A program made the position numbers and the translations under genes. Below the pieces are notes generated by a model. That model was not told where the DNA came from and made no database searches. It saw only the letters and a program-made list of their open reading frames with translations. A stretch of DNA of 64,000 nucleotides from G963675935 sp963675935. Its GTDB lineage: Bacteria; Planctomycetota; Planctomycetia; Pirellulales; Thermoguttaceae. Of the stretch, positions 16,951 to 25,901 are shown piece after piece. The first letter of the stretch is position 1. Each line of letters starts with the position of its first letter. The DNA is taken from contig CAXXPV010000005.1 of assembly GCA_963675935.2 (NCBI GenBank), positions 62,001 to 126,000 on the forward strand, written 5' to 3'.

Positions 16951-17436
16951 GTGACCGAAGCGTGGGTCGGTTTTTCTTATTGTGGGTATTCGTTCACGAT
17001 CAACCGGTTCGGACAAATTTGGTTTTTCTCGTCAGATCCCAATTGTCCAGACGACATTTTGGCCAAGATAGTCGACCATTGTCAGGCTGAGTGTGCAATG
17101 ATGCGAGAAGGCGAACGCTTAACAGAACGAACCGTGACAAAGGTTTGGCCTTTTGATCAGGCACCCAATGTAGCAGCGATAACGACACGCCAAGTCATAG
17201 AAGACGGCTTGCCAATTCTTGTGGTCAAGCATTACAGCGATGATCATGCGTGGGCCTTCTTGTGTGGAACAACCAACAGAACAGAAGATGGTCGTGTAAT
17301 CCGCATGGATCAGGCATTGAAGATGGATCCAACCCTGGCATCTATTGCCGATCTCGCTCCTGGCTATACGGCCAATCGTACAACAGTAGGAGCTGCTTGG
17401 ACTAGGAAACAGGCTAGTGACGAGACTTGCGAGTGA
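16951..17436 (+). CDS. Immunity-like (DUF2185-like) cargo protein
   Basis: A 161-residue protein; the GTG at 16951, eight bases after the previous stop, is preferred over in-frame starts that would overlap that gene. The N-terminal part (WVGFSYCGYSFTINRFGQIW) and the C-terminal part (HAWAFLCGTTNRTEDGRVIR, then LASIADLAPGYTANR) resemble immunity-type proteins with a DUF2185-like domain, as I recall them; this is unverified. It pairs with the gene before it. No toxin is nearby, so if it is an immunity protein it may protect against an outside effector. Confidence 0.5.
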   Translation: MTEAWVGFSYCGYSFTINRFGQIWFFSSDPNCPDDILAKIVDHCQAECAMMREGERLTERTVTKVWPFDQAPNVAAITTRQVIEDGLPILVVKHYSDDHAWAFLCGTTNRTEDGRVIRMDQALKMDPTLASIADLAPGYTANRTTVGAAWTRKQASDETCE

Positions 17437-17922
17437 CCTCGTCACCTTCTAAGAGTCTTCACTCAAGGGCGTTGGTGAATCCACCTCCATGTCTAAATAC
17501 ATAACGATTTTCTCAAAACAGTGAAAATCCTCTTCCCCAGTGCATTTCTGCCGCTATAACGGACTGTTGAAAATCAGATCGAGCGGGACCGGTGATTGAT
17601 CCTCGTTGGGAATGCTCAAAAAAGGCCGTGCGGGGCCGCACCCTCTCGCGGCCTTTTTTGTTTGGCTCGCCGGGCTGGTTTGACGCGGGTGGATCAGTGT
17701 CCGGCGAGGCTTCATACGCCCTGCACGATGGGTGCGACTCCCATACCTGCCATTGGAGAATGGCGATGGCCGATGACCCGACCGCAAATTTGGCCCAGTA
17801 CACATATGTACCAATTCTAACGAAATTCGTGTTTCCGAGACAACATTTCGGACAGATGGCGTTCGGACGGACTATATAACGTTCTGACGAACCACTTCTT
17901 CAATCTGTCCTCGCTACACGCA
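17437..17922. other. Spacer between cargo and head genes
   Basis: A 486-base stretch holding one strong bidirectional terminator (17618-17659) and otherwise no supported gene. A T-arm-like hairpin near 17727-17743 and a partial D-arm-like fold upstream give a tRNA-like look, but no acceptable anticodon arm can be drawn. The promoter of the head gene block is expected in the last ~120 bases. Confidence 0.5.
17618..17659. terminator. Bidirectional intrinsic terminator
   Basis: Perfect inverted arms AAAAAAGGCCG (17618-17628) and CGGCCTTTTTT (17649-17659) enclose a GC-rich loop. The stem with an A run before and a T run after works on both strands. It closes the cargo gene pair and insulates the head genes. 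Confidence 0.8.
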
Positions 17923-18120
17923 ATGGCTGACGCTCTTGACGAAACGATCAGGGAAAACGCGCAAGGACCTGCAAAGGCCTCGGGCGACTCGGGCAGCATG
18001 GAGCAACATTCGCTGCCGGATCAGATTGCGGCAGATCGGTATCTGGAAAGCAAAAAGGCGGCTCTTGGCAAAGGACTGGGCATCGGACTCAAGAAACTCG
18101 TTCCGCCGGGCGCGGACTGA
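17923..18120 (+). CDS. Small head-completion (gpW-like) protein
   Basis: A 65-residue protein just ahead of the portal gene. The sequence SLPDQIAADRYLESKKAALG followed by GIGLKKLVPPG matches, by pattern and place, short proteins that stand before lambda-type portals and are often called gpW-like. It would join portal and tail or fill the head-tail interface. The assignment rests on position and the ADRYL core. Confidence 0.55.
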   Translation: MADALDETIRENAQGPAKASGDSGSMEQHSLPDQIAADRYLESKKAALGKGLGIGLKKLVPPGAD

Positions 18121-18133
18121 GAGGGAATAGCAC

Positions 18134-19606
18134 GTGTTTGGCTGGCTGAAAAACATCCGAGGTGGCAATACACAGCGGCGAACGATCCGCATGGTTCATG
18201 CGCCGATGCGTGTGCGTGGGCGCTATGATGCCGCTGTGACGACGGATGAAAACCGCCGACATTGGGCCAACGCCGATCTGCTGTCGGCCGATGCCGCAGC
18301 CAATCCACGGGTTCGAAGTGTCTTGCGCAGCCGGGCACGCTACGAAGTGGCCAATAACAGCTATGCTCGGGGTATCGTTTCGACGTTGGCGAACGACTGC
18401 ATCGGCACTGGGCCGCGTCTGCAGATGCTTCTCGACAACGACGATGAGGCAAACCGGATTGTCGAGCAGGAGTTCATGGGCTGGGCCGACAGCATTGGGC
18501 TGGCGGAGAAGCTGCGCACGATGCGGATGGCCCGAGCGGAGTCGGGCGAGGTCTTTGCGATGTTGGTGGCGAATCCGCGAGTCGATTCGCCGGTCAAGCT
18601 CGATTTGCGACTGGTCGAGGCCGATCAAGTCACCACGCCGGATGCGGTTCGTTTTGCGACGGGTGGAAACGCCGTCGATGGGATCGTTTTCGACCAATAC
18701 GGCAATCCGATTGAGTACCATGTGCTGAAAATCCACCCGGGCGAGAGTCTGGCTCGGTTCTCGTTGGACTACGATCGTGTGCCGGCTGCGTCGATCATCC
18801 ACTATTTTCGGGCCGACCGCCCCGGCCAGAGTCGTGGCGTTCCCGAGATCACTCCCGCGTTGCCGTTATTCGCCCAGTTGCGGCGGTATACCTTGGCCGT
18901 CCTTGCGGCAGCGGAAACGGCGGCCGATTTTGCGGCGGTGTTGTACACCGACGCCCCGGCCAATGGCGAGGCGGCCGACGTCGAACCAATGGACTTGGTC
19001 GAACTCGAACGTTGCATGGCCACGGTATTGCCGGGTGGATGGCGACTTGGCCAAGTCCAGGCGGAACAACCGGCGACGACCTACGGCGAGTTCAAACGCG
19101 AGATTCTGAACGAAATCGCCCGTTGTCTCTCGATTCCTTACAACGTCGCGGCCTGCAATTCGTCGGGCTACAACTACGCCTCCGGCCGTCTGGATCATCA
19201 GACCTACTACAAGTCGATTCGCGTCGATCAGACGCAACTCGGGCTTTGTGTGCTCGACCGCATTCTGCGGGCATGGCTCGACGAGGCAATCTTGATCAGC
19301 GAATTGCTGCCATTGTGGATGCGAACCGCTGCCTTTCGTGACCTCGGACATCAATGGTTTTGGGACGGACAAGAGCATGTCGATCCCGCCAAGGAAGCGA
19401 GTGCCCAAGCCACGCGGTTGCAGAATAACACAACTACCTTGGCTTATGAGTACGCCCGACAGGGTCGCGACTGGGAGAGTGAAATCCGACAACGGGCCAA
19501 GGAAGTTTCTTTGATGCGGACGTTGGGACTCAACGAAACGCCGTCCACGCCCAGCACACCGCAAAATGACACATCCGACGAGGAGGAGAAGTCTTATGCC
19601 GACTGA
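18134..19606 (+). CDS. Phage portal protein, lambda family
   Basis: A 490-residue protein with the family start (RIRGRYDAA-type: MRVRGRYDAAVTTDENRRHW), the ARYEVANNSYARGIVSTLAN helix, GTGPRLQ, the MRMARAESGEVFAM strand and the REILNEIARCLSIPYNVA stretch typical of lambda-type portals. It forms the ring through which DNA enters the head, working with the terminase. The end overlaps the following capsid gene by eleven bases. The tail (TPSTPQNDTSDEEEK) is acidic and disordered. Confidence 0.9.
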   Translation: MFGWLKNIRGGNTQRRTIRMVHAPMRVRGRYDAAVTTDENRRHWANADLLSADAAANPRVRSVLRSRARYEVANNSYARGIVSTLANDCIGTGPRLQMLLDNDDEANRIVEQEFMGWADSIGLAEKLRTMRMARAESGEVFAMLVANPRVDSPVKLDLRLVEADQVTTPDAVRFATGGNAVDGIVFDQYGNPIEYHVLKIHPGESLARFSLDYDRVPAASIIHYFRADRPGQSRGVPEITPALPLFAQLRRYTLAVLAAAETAADFAAVLYTDAPANGEAADVEPMDLVELERCMATVLPGGWRLGQVQAEQPATTYGEFKREILNEIARCLSIPYNVAACNSSGYNYASGRLDHQTYYKSIRVDQTQLGLCVLDRILRAWLDEAILISELLPLWMRTAAFRDLGHQWFWDGQEHVDPAKEASAQATRLQNNTTTLAYEYARQGRDWESEIRQRAKEVSLMRTLGLNETPSTPSTPQNDTSDEEEKSYAD

Positions 19607-21626
19607 AAAGGTCCAAGGCGAATCAGTGCTCAGCTTTCTTTGCGAACCTGGAGCGATCCAGATCGAGGCCGTAGCCGACATTGCGGCTGCCGATGGCAAG
19701 CCGGCGCTGCCACGGTTCTCGATGGTGGCCTACACCGGCGGACCGATGCGGATCGCCGGTTGGCGCTATCCGGTCATCGTCGATCTGGCCGGCCTCGGGA
19801 TTCCGTCGCAAAACCGTCCGATTCGTTTCGGCCACGATGCGGCAAGCGGTGTCGGACATACGGACGCAATCAAGATCGAAGGCGGGCAGCTTGTGGCTGC
19901 CGGCGTTGTGTCGCGTGACACGGCTGCCGCGAAAGAGGTTGTGGCCTCGGCACGCAACGGCTTTCCGTGGCAGGCGTCGATCGGGGCGGCGGTCGATGAG
20001 TACGAGTTCATCAAGGAAACCCAAAAGGTCATGGTCAATGGCCGGGAGTTTCTGGGGCCGGTGAATGTCGTGCGACGTGCGACTCTCGGTGAAATCAGTT
20101 TTGTGGATCTCGGGGCTGATGGCCAAACCAGTGCCCAAGTGGCGGCCTCGGCAGCAAACCTTTCTTTGGAGAATGAACAAATGGAAAACGCGACCGTAAC
20201 CAACCCGACCACTGTCACCGCCCAGGCCACCGAGGCAACACCTGTTCCCGTGGCTGCGGCGCAGGATACGACGCCGTCGAACCTCACGGTGGACGCCAGC
20301 GCGACCGTGGCCGACATTCGTGCGGCGGCATTGGCAGAAACCAATCGCGTGGCGGCTATCCGCGAGGTCTGCGGCGGGCGATTCCCCAAGATCGAAGCCC
20401 AGGCGATCCAGGAAGGATGGGATCGTGTTCGCTGCGAGCTAGAGGTGTTGCGGGAGGGGCGTCCGAAGGCTCCGGCCGTGCAGGTCCGCGAAAACGGTAA
20501 CACAGTCAACGGCTCGCTGCTTGAGGCTGCCTGCATGCTGACCGCCCGACTCGATGGGCTGGAGAACCTGTTTGACAAACCGACCTTGGAGACGGCCCAG
20601 CGCCGGTTCCGTGGTGGGATCGGACTCCAGGAACTCTTACTCGAAGCGGCTTGGGCCAATGGCTATACGGGCCGGAACTTCCGCGACAGCCGGTCGGTGC
20701 TGCGGTTTGCGTTCCATCCGGAGTTGGAGGCCGGTTTCTCGACCATCGACATCGGTGGCATTCTCTCGAACGTCGCCAACAAGTTCCTGTTGGACGGGTT
20801 CTTCTCCGTCGAGCGAACGTGGCAAAACATCTGCGCTGTGCGGAACGTGTCCGACTTCAAAACGGTCACCAGCTATCGGTTGATCGGAAAGGACCAGTAC
20901 GAGCAGGTGCAGCCGGGCGGCGAGCTCAAGCACGGGACGCTCGGGAACGAGACGTACACGAACAAGGCCGACACCTACGGCCTGCTCCTGTCGATCGATC
21001 GTCGCGACATCATCAACGACGACCTCGGCGCTATCACGACCGTGCCGCGAAAGCTCGGCCGTGGATCCGGCACGAAGATCAACGACGTGTTCTGGGCCGC
21101 CTTCATGGCCAACTCGGCGTTCTTCACTGCCGACAACAAGAACTACCTGACCGGCGCTGACACGGGGCTGGGAATCGACGGGCTCACAAAGGCCGAGGTT
21201 GCCTTCATGGACCAGGTCGATTCGGACGGCAAGCCGATCGGTATCATGCCGTCGATCGTGTTGGTGCCGACGGCGCTGAGTGCGATGGGCACGCAGTTGA
21301 ACAAGTCCTTGGAGATTCGGGACACGACCGCGTCGACGAAGTATCCGATCGCCAACCCCCACCAAGGCAAGTTTCGCACGGAAGTCAGTCGGTATCTCTC
21401 GAACAGCCACTACACGGGCAATTCGAGCAAGGCCTGGTACCTGTTGGCCGATCCGGGCGACCTGCCGGTGATCGAGGTGGCGTTCCTCAATGGCCAGGAA
21501 TCTCCGACCATCGAAACGGCCGAGGCCGACTTCGCGGTCCTGGGCATCCAGATGCGAGGCTACCACGATTTCGGCGTCGCCTTGCAGGATGCTCGTGGCG
21601 GCGTGAAGGCCAAGGGCGAGGCGTGA
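19596..21626 (+). CDS. Prohead protease-major capsid fusion
   Basis: A 676-residue protein, ATG at 19596 after AGGAGG. Residues 1-190 look like the maturation protease of HK97/Mu-type heads: FGHDAASGVGHTDA supplies candidate histidines and PWQASIGA near residue 125 the candidate serine. A Thr/Ala-rich linker (about 200-245) follows, then a scaffold-like helix and a major capsid protein from about residue 330 (DIGGILSNVANKFLLDGFFS, then ERTWQNICAVRNVSDFKTVT) to the end (GYHDFGVALQDARGG). In many phages these are two genes; in the fused form, cleavage in the linker presumably frees the shell protein during maturation. Confidence 0.85.
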   Translation: MPTEKVQGESVLSFLCEPGAIQIEAVADIAAADGKPALPRFSMVAYTGGPMRIAGWRYPVIVDLAGLGIPSQNRPIRFGHDAASGVGHTDAIKIEGGQLVAAGVVSRDTAAAKEVVASARNGFPWQASIGAAVDEYEFIKETQKVMVNGREFLGPVNVVRRATLGEISFVDLGADGQTSAQVAASAANLSLENEQMENATVTNPTTVTAQATEATPVPVAAAQDTTPSNLTVDASATVADIRAAALAETNRVAAIREVCGGRFPKIEAQAIQEGWDRVRCELEVLREGRPKAPAVQVRENGNTVNGSLLEAACMLTARLDGLENLFDKPTLETAQRRFRGGIGLQELLLEAAWANGYTGRNFRDSRSVLRFAFHPELEAGFSTIDIGGILSNVANKFLLDGFFSVERTWQNICAVRNVSDFKTVTSYRLIGKDQYEQVQPGGELKHGTLGNETYTNKADTYGLLLSIDRRDIINDDLGAITTVPRKLGRGSGTKINDVFWAAFMANSAFFTADNKNYLTGADTGLGIDGLTKAEVAFMDQVDSDGKPIGIMPSIVLVPTALSAMGTQLNKSLEIRDTTASTKYPIANPHQGKFRTEVSRYLSNSHYTGNSSKAWYLLADPGDLPVIEVAFLNGQESPTIETAEADFAVLGIQMRGYHDFGVALQDARGGVKAKGEA

Positions 21627-21659
21627 TTCTGATCATACATTTCGACAGGAGAAACCATT

Positions 21660-22001
21660 ATGGCACTTGCAGTATTTGCTCACGAGGGCAACGCGATCGA
21701 TTACACCCCGACCTCGGATGTGGCCGCAGGCGACGTCGTCGTGCAAGGTGAGTTGATCGGTGTGGCGCGAACTCCGATCGCGGCCAATGCGCCCGGCTCG
21801 CTGGCCGCCTGCGGAGTTTTCGACTTTGCGAAGGCCACCGGAACGGGAACCGGGATAGCCGTTGGCGCCAAGATCTACTGGGATGCCACCAACAAGCAGG
21901 CCACGACCAGTCCCGCGACAGGAGTCAACAAACTCCTCGGCAAGACGGTGAAGGCTGCAACCGATGCAGACACGACCGTACGAGTGCGATTGAGCCAGTA
22001 G
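21660..22001 (+). CDS. DUF2190 capsid decoration protein
   Basis: A 113-residue protein that matches DUF2190: AVFAHEGNAIDYTPTSDVAA start, GDVVVQGELIGVARTPIAAN, then GAKIYWDATNKQATT and a TVRVRLSQ end. Members are trimeric head-stabilising proteins. AGGAG precedes the ATG. It follows the capsid gene directly, as expected. Confidence 0.85.
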   Translation: MALAVFAHEGNAIDYTPTSDVAAGDVVVQGELIGVARTPIAANAPGSLAACGVFDFAKATGTGTGIAVGAKIYWDATNKQATTSPATGVNKLLGKTVKAATDADTTVRVRLSQ

Positions 22002-22012
22002 GGAGGCCGGTT

Positions 22013-22399
22013 GTGACGAACCTTCTCCAAAAAGCCTCGGATTGGTTGGAGGATCAACGGACCAGGCATGCCGCGTCCACGGTGCAATACGTGCGCGGCA
22101 GCCGGTCCGTGGAGATGCCGGCCACTGTCGGCAAGACCACATTCGAGGTTGACGACGGTTATGGCGTCTTGGTTCGTCACGAGTCCCGCGACTTCCTGAT
22201 ACTGGCGGCGGCTCTGGAGATGGACGGGCAACCGATTCTGCCGGAGCGGGGTGATCGCATTCGGGAGACGCAGGGAACGGCGACGTTCGTCTACGAGGTC
22301 TCTGCGCCTGGCAAGGAACCTTGCTGGCGTTACAGCGATGCGTTTCGCAGGACCGTTCGGATTCATACCAAGCAGATCGACACCGAGGGCACACCATGA
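22013..22399 (+). CDS. Head-tail connector-like protein
   Basis: A 128-residue protein with a GTG start at 22013. It begins helical (LLQKASDWLEDQRTRHAAST) and is then beta-rich, with DYGVLV-like strands, LPERGDRIRETQGTATFVYE and RRTVRIHTKQID. This matches small head-tail joining proteins that follow the capsid genes. It is coupled by ATGA to the next gene. Confidence 0.55.
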   Translation: MTNLLQKASDWLEDQRTRHAASTVQYVRGSRSVEMPATVGKTTFEVDDGYGVLVRHESRDFLILAAALEMDGQPILPERGDRIRETQGTATFVYEVSAPGKEPCWRYSDAFRRTVRIHTKQIDTEGTP

Positions 22400-22779
22400 C
22401 ACGACGTTGGCTCCAATCGGCGGATGTGGACGTTGACGAAACGACCGGGGCGATCCTCGTGCGTGGAGATTCCAGCACGACGACGGCCCCGCCAAGCTCG
22501 ATGGCCGGTGGAACGAAAACGGTTGCGGTGGCAAACACGCCGGAGCCGCTTGTCGGTGTCGCAACGCCGTGCCGTTGCGTTTGGATTGGTCCCTTGTGCA
22601 ATGCCGATGGTGTTGGGACCAACACCAAGCCGGTCTTCCTGGGCAACAGCGTAAGTCAGAACATGCCGCTTCTGGCCAATTCCGTTTCCGGCGTCGTATT
22701 GAGCATCGACGATGCAAGCAAGGTGTACGTGAAAGTTGGCGTCAATGGCGAGGGCGTGGCCTATCGCGTTTTCGTGTAG
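22396..22779 (+). CDS. Small structural protein, head-tail region
   Basis: A 127-residue, beta-rich protein with no membrane segment; ATG at 22396 in an ATGA overlap. Recognisable stretches are RCVWIGPLCNADGVGTNTKP and SGVVLSIDDASKVYVKVGV. Composition (Gly, Val, Ser, Asp) and place suggest a virion structural or decoration protein. No family is recognised. Confidence 0.55.
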   Translation: MTRRWLQSADVDVDETTGAILVRGDSSTTTAPPSSMAGGTKTVAVANTPEPLVGVATPCRCVWIGPLCNADGVGTNTKPVFLGNSVSQNMPLLANSVSGVVLSIDDASKVYVKVGVNGEGVAYRVFV

Positions 22780-22791
22780 CAGGAGAGTCCG

Positions 22792-24465
22792 ATGATAGAT
22801 GCCAACAAAGCAGTTCAATACCAAAGTCCCACCCACATCCATCCGCAATCGGATGTAGCCGGCTTGGTGAGCGATCTTGCTGTCAAAACCGACAAGGTTC
22901 CGACCGATCCCGGCCACGCGTATGTGTCGGGCGATATCTCACCCGACGCCACCGGATGGTATCGCCAGAACGGTTCCTACAATAACTCGCCGGCCTTCGA
23001 ACGTGTCGGCGGTGGTTGGTGGATGCGATACGAGAGTGCCGTCCCGTGGCGGTGGAGGATCTGTGAGGGCAGCGATGTCAGCACGGCAGTGTCGCGATGG
23101 TCCGCGCCGTCCTCGTATGTTTTTCCAGTTGTCGCACCCGACGCCGGCTCGTATTCTCCCTTAGCCGGTGCGACGGGCACTGCTACCGTGGCACTTGGCA
23201 CGATGGCACGCGACTATTTGGCATCCTACGACACTAATGGCAATCTGGATCGGGGCGTTCCGAAGTCCGATGTACCGATTAAGACGGACGGCTTGTACAA
23301 TTTGTCAGGCAAGGTGCAGGAAGGCACAGGAACCGCTACTGGAGATGTTGCCCACGCCGAGGGTTCCTATACGACTGCCGCTGGAACAGTCGCACATGCA
23401 GAGGGGGCAAGCAGCATCGCCAGTGGAAACTACACCCATGCCGAAGGTTCTAGTTCTGTAGCCAGTGGACAGTATTGTCATGCTGAAGGCGGTTCGACGA
23501 TCGCAGCCGGCAACTATTCTCATGCCGAGGGATGCAGCAACCAATGCGGCTATGCCGGCGACTTGTGTACGATCAGCGGAACGACCGTTACGATTTCCGG
23601 TGATGTGCGTTCCCACTTCTCGAACGGCGACAGCATTCTCTTCTGGTCGTTGTCCGGCGCTACAGGTTCGAAGGCGTCGCAAGTAAGAAGTGTCTCGTCA
23701 GTCCCCACGTATGCAAGCAGTAACACAACCTTCAGCATCAACTCGGCACTTAGCCCAGCACACACGAATGGCAGAGTGGCGAGTCAGAACAAAGGCCGAT
23801 ACGCCCACACTGAGGGCTGCGCGAACACGGCACTGTCAGACTCGGCCCATGTCGAGGGCAGCAACAATTCTGTGCCAGCATCATCCGCTTCGGCCCATGT
23901 GGAAGGCGACCACAACACGGCGAGTGCCAATTACGCGCACGCCGAGGGCTACTACACATCAGCGTCGGCCCAGGGGGCTCATGCCAGCGGCGGCTACTCT
24001 GTGGCAAACAAGCAATATCAACGGGCGTTGGCGTCGGGACGGTTTGCCGCTGCCGGCGACTCTCAGTACACGGAGATCGTCCTGCGTCGAGCGACCACCG
24101 ATGCCACGCCGGCCGAGTTGACGATCGATGGGGCGGCACCGTCGGGCACCACCGAGAATACAAGCAATCGGTTCATCTGCGCCGCCAGCAAAACCTGCGC
24201 ATGCCTGGTGATGATTGCAGCCCGGCAGTCGGACGGCACCTCCGTGTTCTTCTTGCGGCAGGTGGTCATTAAGAATGTCGGTGGCACAGTTTCCTTGGAA
24301 GGCTCCGTTCAAACCGTTGGCGTGGACATCAATCCGTCGGGCTGGACCGCACCGGCAATCACGGCGGACAACACGAACAAGAGTCTGGCGATCACGGTCA
24401 CCGGTGTTGCTGCCACGAACATCCGTTGGTCGGCCACAGTCCAGGCCCAAGAGATCGGCTATTAA
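22792..24465 (+). CDS. Trimeric fibre protein with HAEG repeats
   Basis: A 557-residue protein. After a beta-rich N-terminal domain (residues 1-150) it carries at least ten ~14-residue repeats of the form (S/T)-x-A-S-G-x-Y-x-H-A-E-G (for example ASGNYTHAEG, ASGQYCHAEG, ASANYAHAEG), with an insertion domain between the two repeat groups. Such repeats make the beta-roll of YadA-head-like trimeric adhesins and of G2-peptidase phage fibres. The C terminus (TAPAITADNTNKSLAITVTG) is a beta-sandwich. It probably binds the cell surface or decorates the virion. Its place, between connector and tail-completion genes rather than at the tail tip, is unusual. Confidence 0.7.
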   Translation: MIDANKAVQYQSPTHIHPQSDVAGLVSDLAVKTDKVPTDPGHAYVSGDISPDATGWYRQNGSYNNSPAFERVGGGWWMRYESAVPWRWRICEGSDVSTAVSRWSAPSSYVFPVVAPDAGSYSPLAGATGTATVALGTMARDYLASYDTNGNLDRGVPKSDVPIKTDGLYNLSGKVQEGTGTATGDVAHAEGSYTTAAGTVAHAEGASSIASGNYTHAEGSSSVASGQYCHAEGGSTIAAGNYSHAEGCSNQCGYAGDLCTISGTTVTISGDVRSHFSNGDSILFWSLSGATGSKASQVRSVSSVPTYASSNTTFSINSALSPAHTNGRVASQNKGRYAHTEGCANTALSDSAHVEGSNNSVPASSASAHVEGDHNTASANYAHAEGYYTSASAQGAHASGGYSVANKQYQRALASGRFAAAGDSQYTEIVLRRATTDATPAELTIDGAAPSGTTENTSNRFICAASKTCACLVMIAARQSDGTSVFFLRQVVIKNVGGTVSLEGSVQTVGVDINPSGWTAPAITADNTNKSLAITVTGVAATNIRWSATVQAQEIGY

Positions 24466-24481
24466 CGAGGAGGTTTTGACA

Positions 24482-24838
24482 ATGGCTGTTGAATTGACCA
24501 CTCCGGCGGTAATCCCGGCAAGCGAGGCGACCGCCTATCCGCAGGCTTGGTTTCCACGGATTCAGATCGATGCCCCAGATCCGAACCAGGATGCCGAGGT
24601 CCATGTTGACATCGTTCCGTTCCGTGTCTTGAACAGCGGCGTCAAGGAATTGATGCCCAATACTTGCTTCCACATGCACCTGGAGCGGTTGTTCGAGGCA
24701 AGCAGCTTCAACGCTCTGCAGGTGACGTCGCTACAGAAACTCCTTGCCACCGCCACGCCGGCGGAAAAGCTCGCATTGGCCCAAGTGGCGATGTACGCCG
24801 CATTGGAAGCGAAAGGCAAACAGTTGGGGGTGATCTGA
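24482..24838 (+). CDS. Small tail-region protein
   Basis: A 118-residue protein, ATG at 24482 with GAGGAGG before it. It is beta-rich first (AWFPRIQIDAPDPNQDAEVH, VDIVPFRVLNSG) and then helical (LQKLLATATPAEKLALAQVA). The stop overlaps the next ATG. By order it lies between head connectors and tail-completion genes; the family is unknown. Confidence 0.55.
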   Translation: MAVELTTPAVIPASEATAYPQAWFPRIQIDAPDPNQDAEVHVDIVPFRVLNSGVKELMPNTCFHMHLERLFEASSFNALQVTSLQKLLATATPAEKLALAQVAMYAALEAKGKQLGVI

Positions 24839-25290
24839 TGGCCGAGACCAGCACAACGATTCGGATTGCCGATGCGGTGGTATCCGTGCTCAACGGCGCC
24901 ACGCTCAGCCAGCCCTTCACCGCCGAGCGGCATTATCTGCCCGAGTTCGACCTGAAGGAGATGGACACATTGCACGTTTCCGTCGTGCCGGCGGAACTCG
25001 ATGAGGAAATCGCCGACCGCACCAGGGACCGTGCGGAATACAAAATCCATGTGGCCATCCAGAAGCGGGTGGTCAAAAGTGATGGGACGGGATTGGACAT
25101 GGTGGCGATCGACGCGCTGATGCGGCTGGTCGAGGATATCGACGATCTGTTTCGCCACAAGCCATTGGCCGGATATGAAGACGCCCATTGGGTGAAATCG
25201 GAGAACAAGCCGATCTACGATCCCAAACATCTGAAGGAACACAACCAGTTCACGAGTCTTTTGGTGCTGACGTTTCGGGTGGTGCGATGA
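24838..25290 (+). CDS. Tail completion / terminator-like protein
   Basis: A 150-residue protein with IRIADAVVSVLNGATLSQPF at the start and a strand-rich middle (MDTLHVSVVPAELDEEIADR, then EYKIHVAIQKRVV), ending QFTSLLVLTFRVVR. This layout fits the gpU-like or neck-completion proteins that terminate the tail tube. The start overlaps the previous stop, and the end overlaps the next gene by four bases. Confidence 0.6.
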   Translation: MAETSTTIRIADAVVSVLNGATLSQPFTAERHYLPEFDLKEMDTLHVSVVPAELDEEIADRTRDRAEYKIHVAIQKRVVKSDGTGLDMVAIDALMRLVEDIDDLFRHKPLAGYEDAHWVKSENKPIYDPKHLKEHNQFTSLLVLTFRVVR

Positions 25291-25886
25291 GCTTTCGGTT
25301 CGACGTTAAAAAGATGTTCTTCGACCGCCGGGCGGTGATCGAGGCCATTGGCCAGGCCAATGCCAAGGCGTTGAGCCGGGCGGGAGCGTTCATCCAACGG
25401 CGTGCGAAGTCGTCGATTCGAAAACGGAAACGGGTCTCCCTGCCTGGCGAACCGCCCAGTTCGCGCGTCGGCACACTGCGCAACTTGATCTACTTCGGTT
25501 TCGATACCGGTACGCGGTCCGTCGTTGTCGGGCCAACGCCGGTGGGGGCGATCGGCATTGTGCCGCCGACCCTCGAATACGGCGGTCCGAGCATCGCGAG
25601 GAGGAATCCACGCAGAAAACAACGTCGCGTGGGAGATGGCGGCGAGATTCGTATCGGCGGTCCGTTGAGCGGAACGACGAAGCGAAGCAAGGATGGCAAA
25701 TGGGTGACCTATACCAAGCTGATGTCGCAGGCTCAGGCGGATCGAGCCAATCGGCTCAACGAGGAACTTTATGGGCCGGAGTACATCGGTGGCAAGCCCA
25801 TCGCCGCTCGGCCATATATGGGGCCTGCGTTGCGGGCTGAGACGCCGAACCTGCCGGTGCTTTGGGCCAATTCGATTCACACGTAA
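25287..25886 (+). CDS. HK97-gp10-like neck protein
   Basis: A 199-residue protein, ATG at 25287 in a four-base overlap. A helical N terminus (AIGQANAKALSRAGAFIQRR), a basic KSSIRKRKRVSLPGEPP segment and a RPYMGPALRAETPNLPVLW end match HK97 gp10-like minor tail proteins, which sit at the head-tail interface. The middle insertion (ARRNPRRKQRRVGDGGEIRI) is more basic than usual. Confidence 0.7.
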   Translation: MSFRFDVKKMFFDRRAVIEAIGQANAKALSRAGAFIQRRAKSSIRKRKRVSLPGEPPSSRVGTLRNLIYFGFDTGTRSVVVGPTPVGAIGIVPPTLEYGGPSIARRNPRRKQRRVGDGGEIRIGGPLSGTTKRSKDGKWVTYTKLMSQAQADRANRLNEELYGPEYIGGKPIAARPYMGPALRAETPNLPVLWANSIHT

Positions 25887-25901
25887 GAAGGAGCAACTAC
25901 C

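Noticed and set aside
17674..17752. tRNA-like fold (T-arm ATGGG/CCCAT, D-arm GACG/TGTC, acceptor with one mismatch)
   Set aside because: No anticodon arm with a 7-base loop and T33 can be drawn, and the T-loop lacks the usual TTC. A decayed tRNA is possible, but I cannot support a gene.
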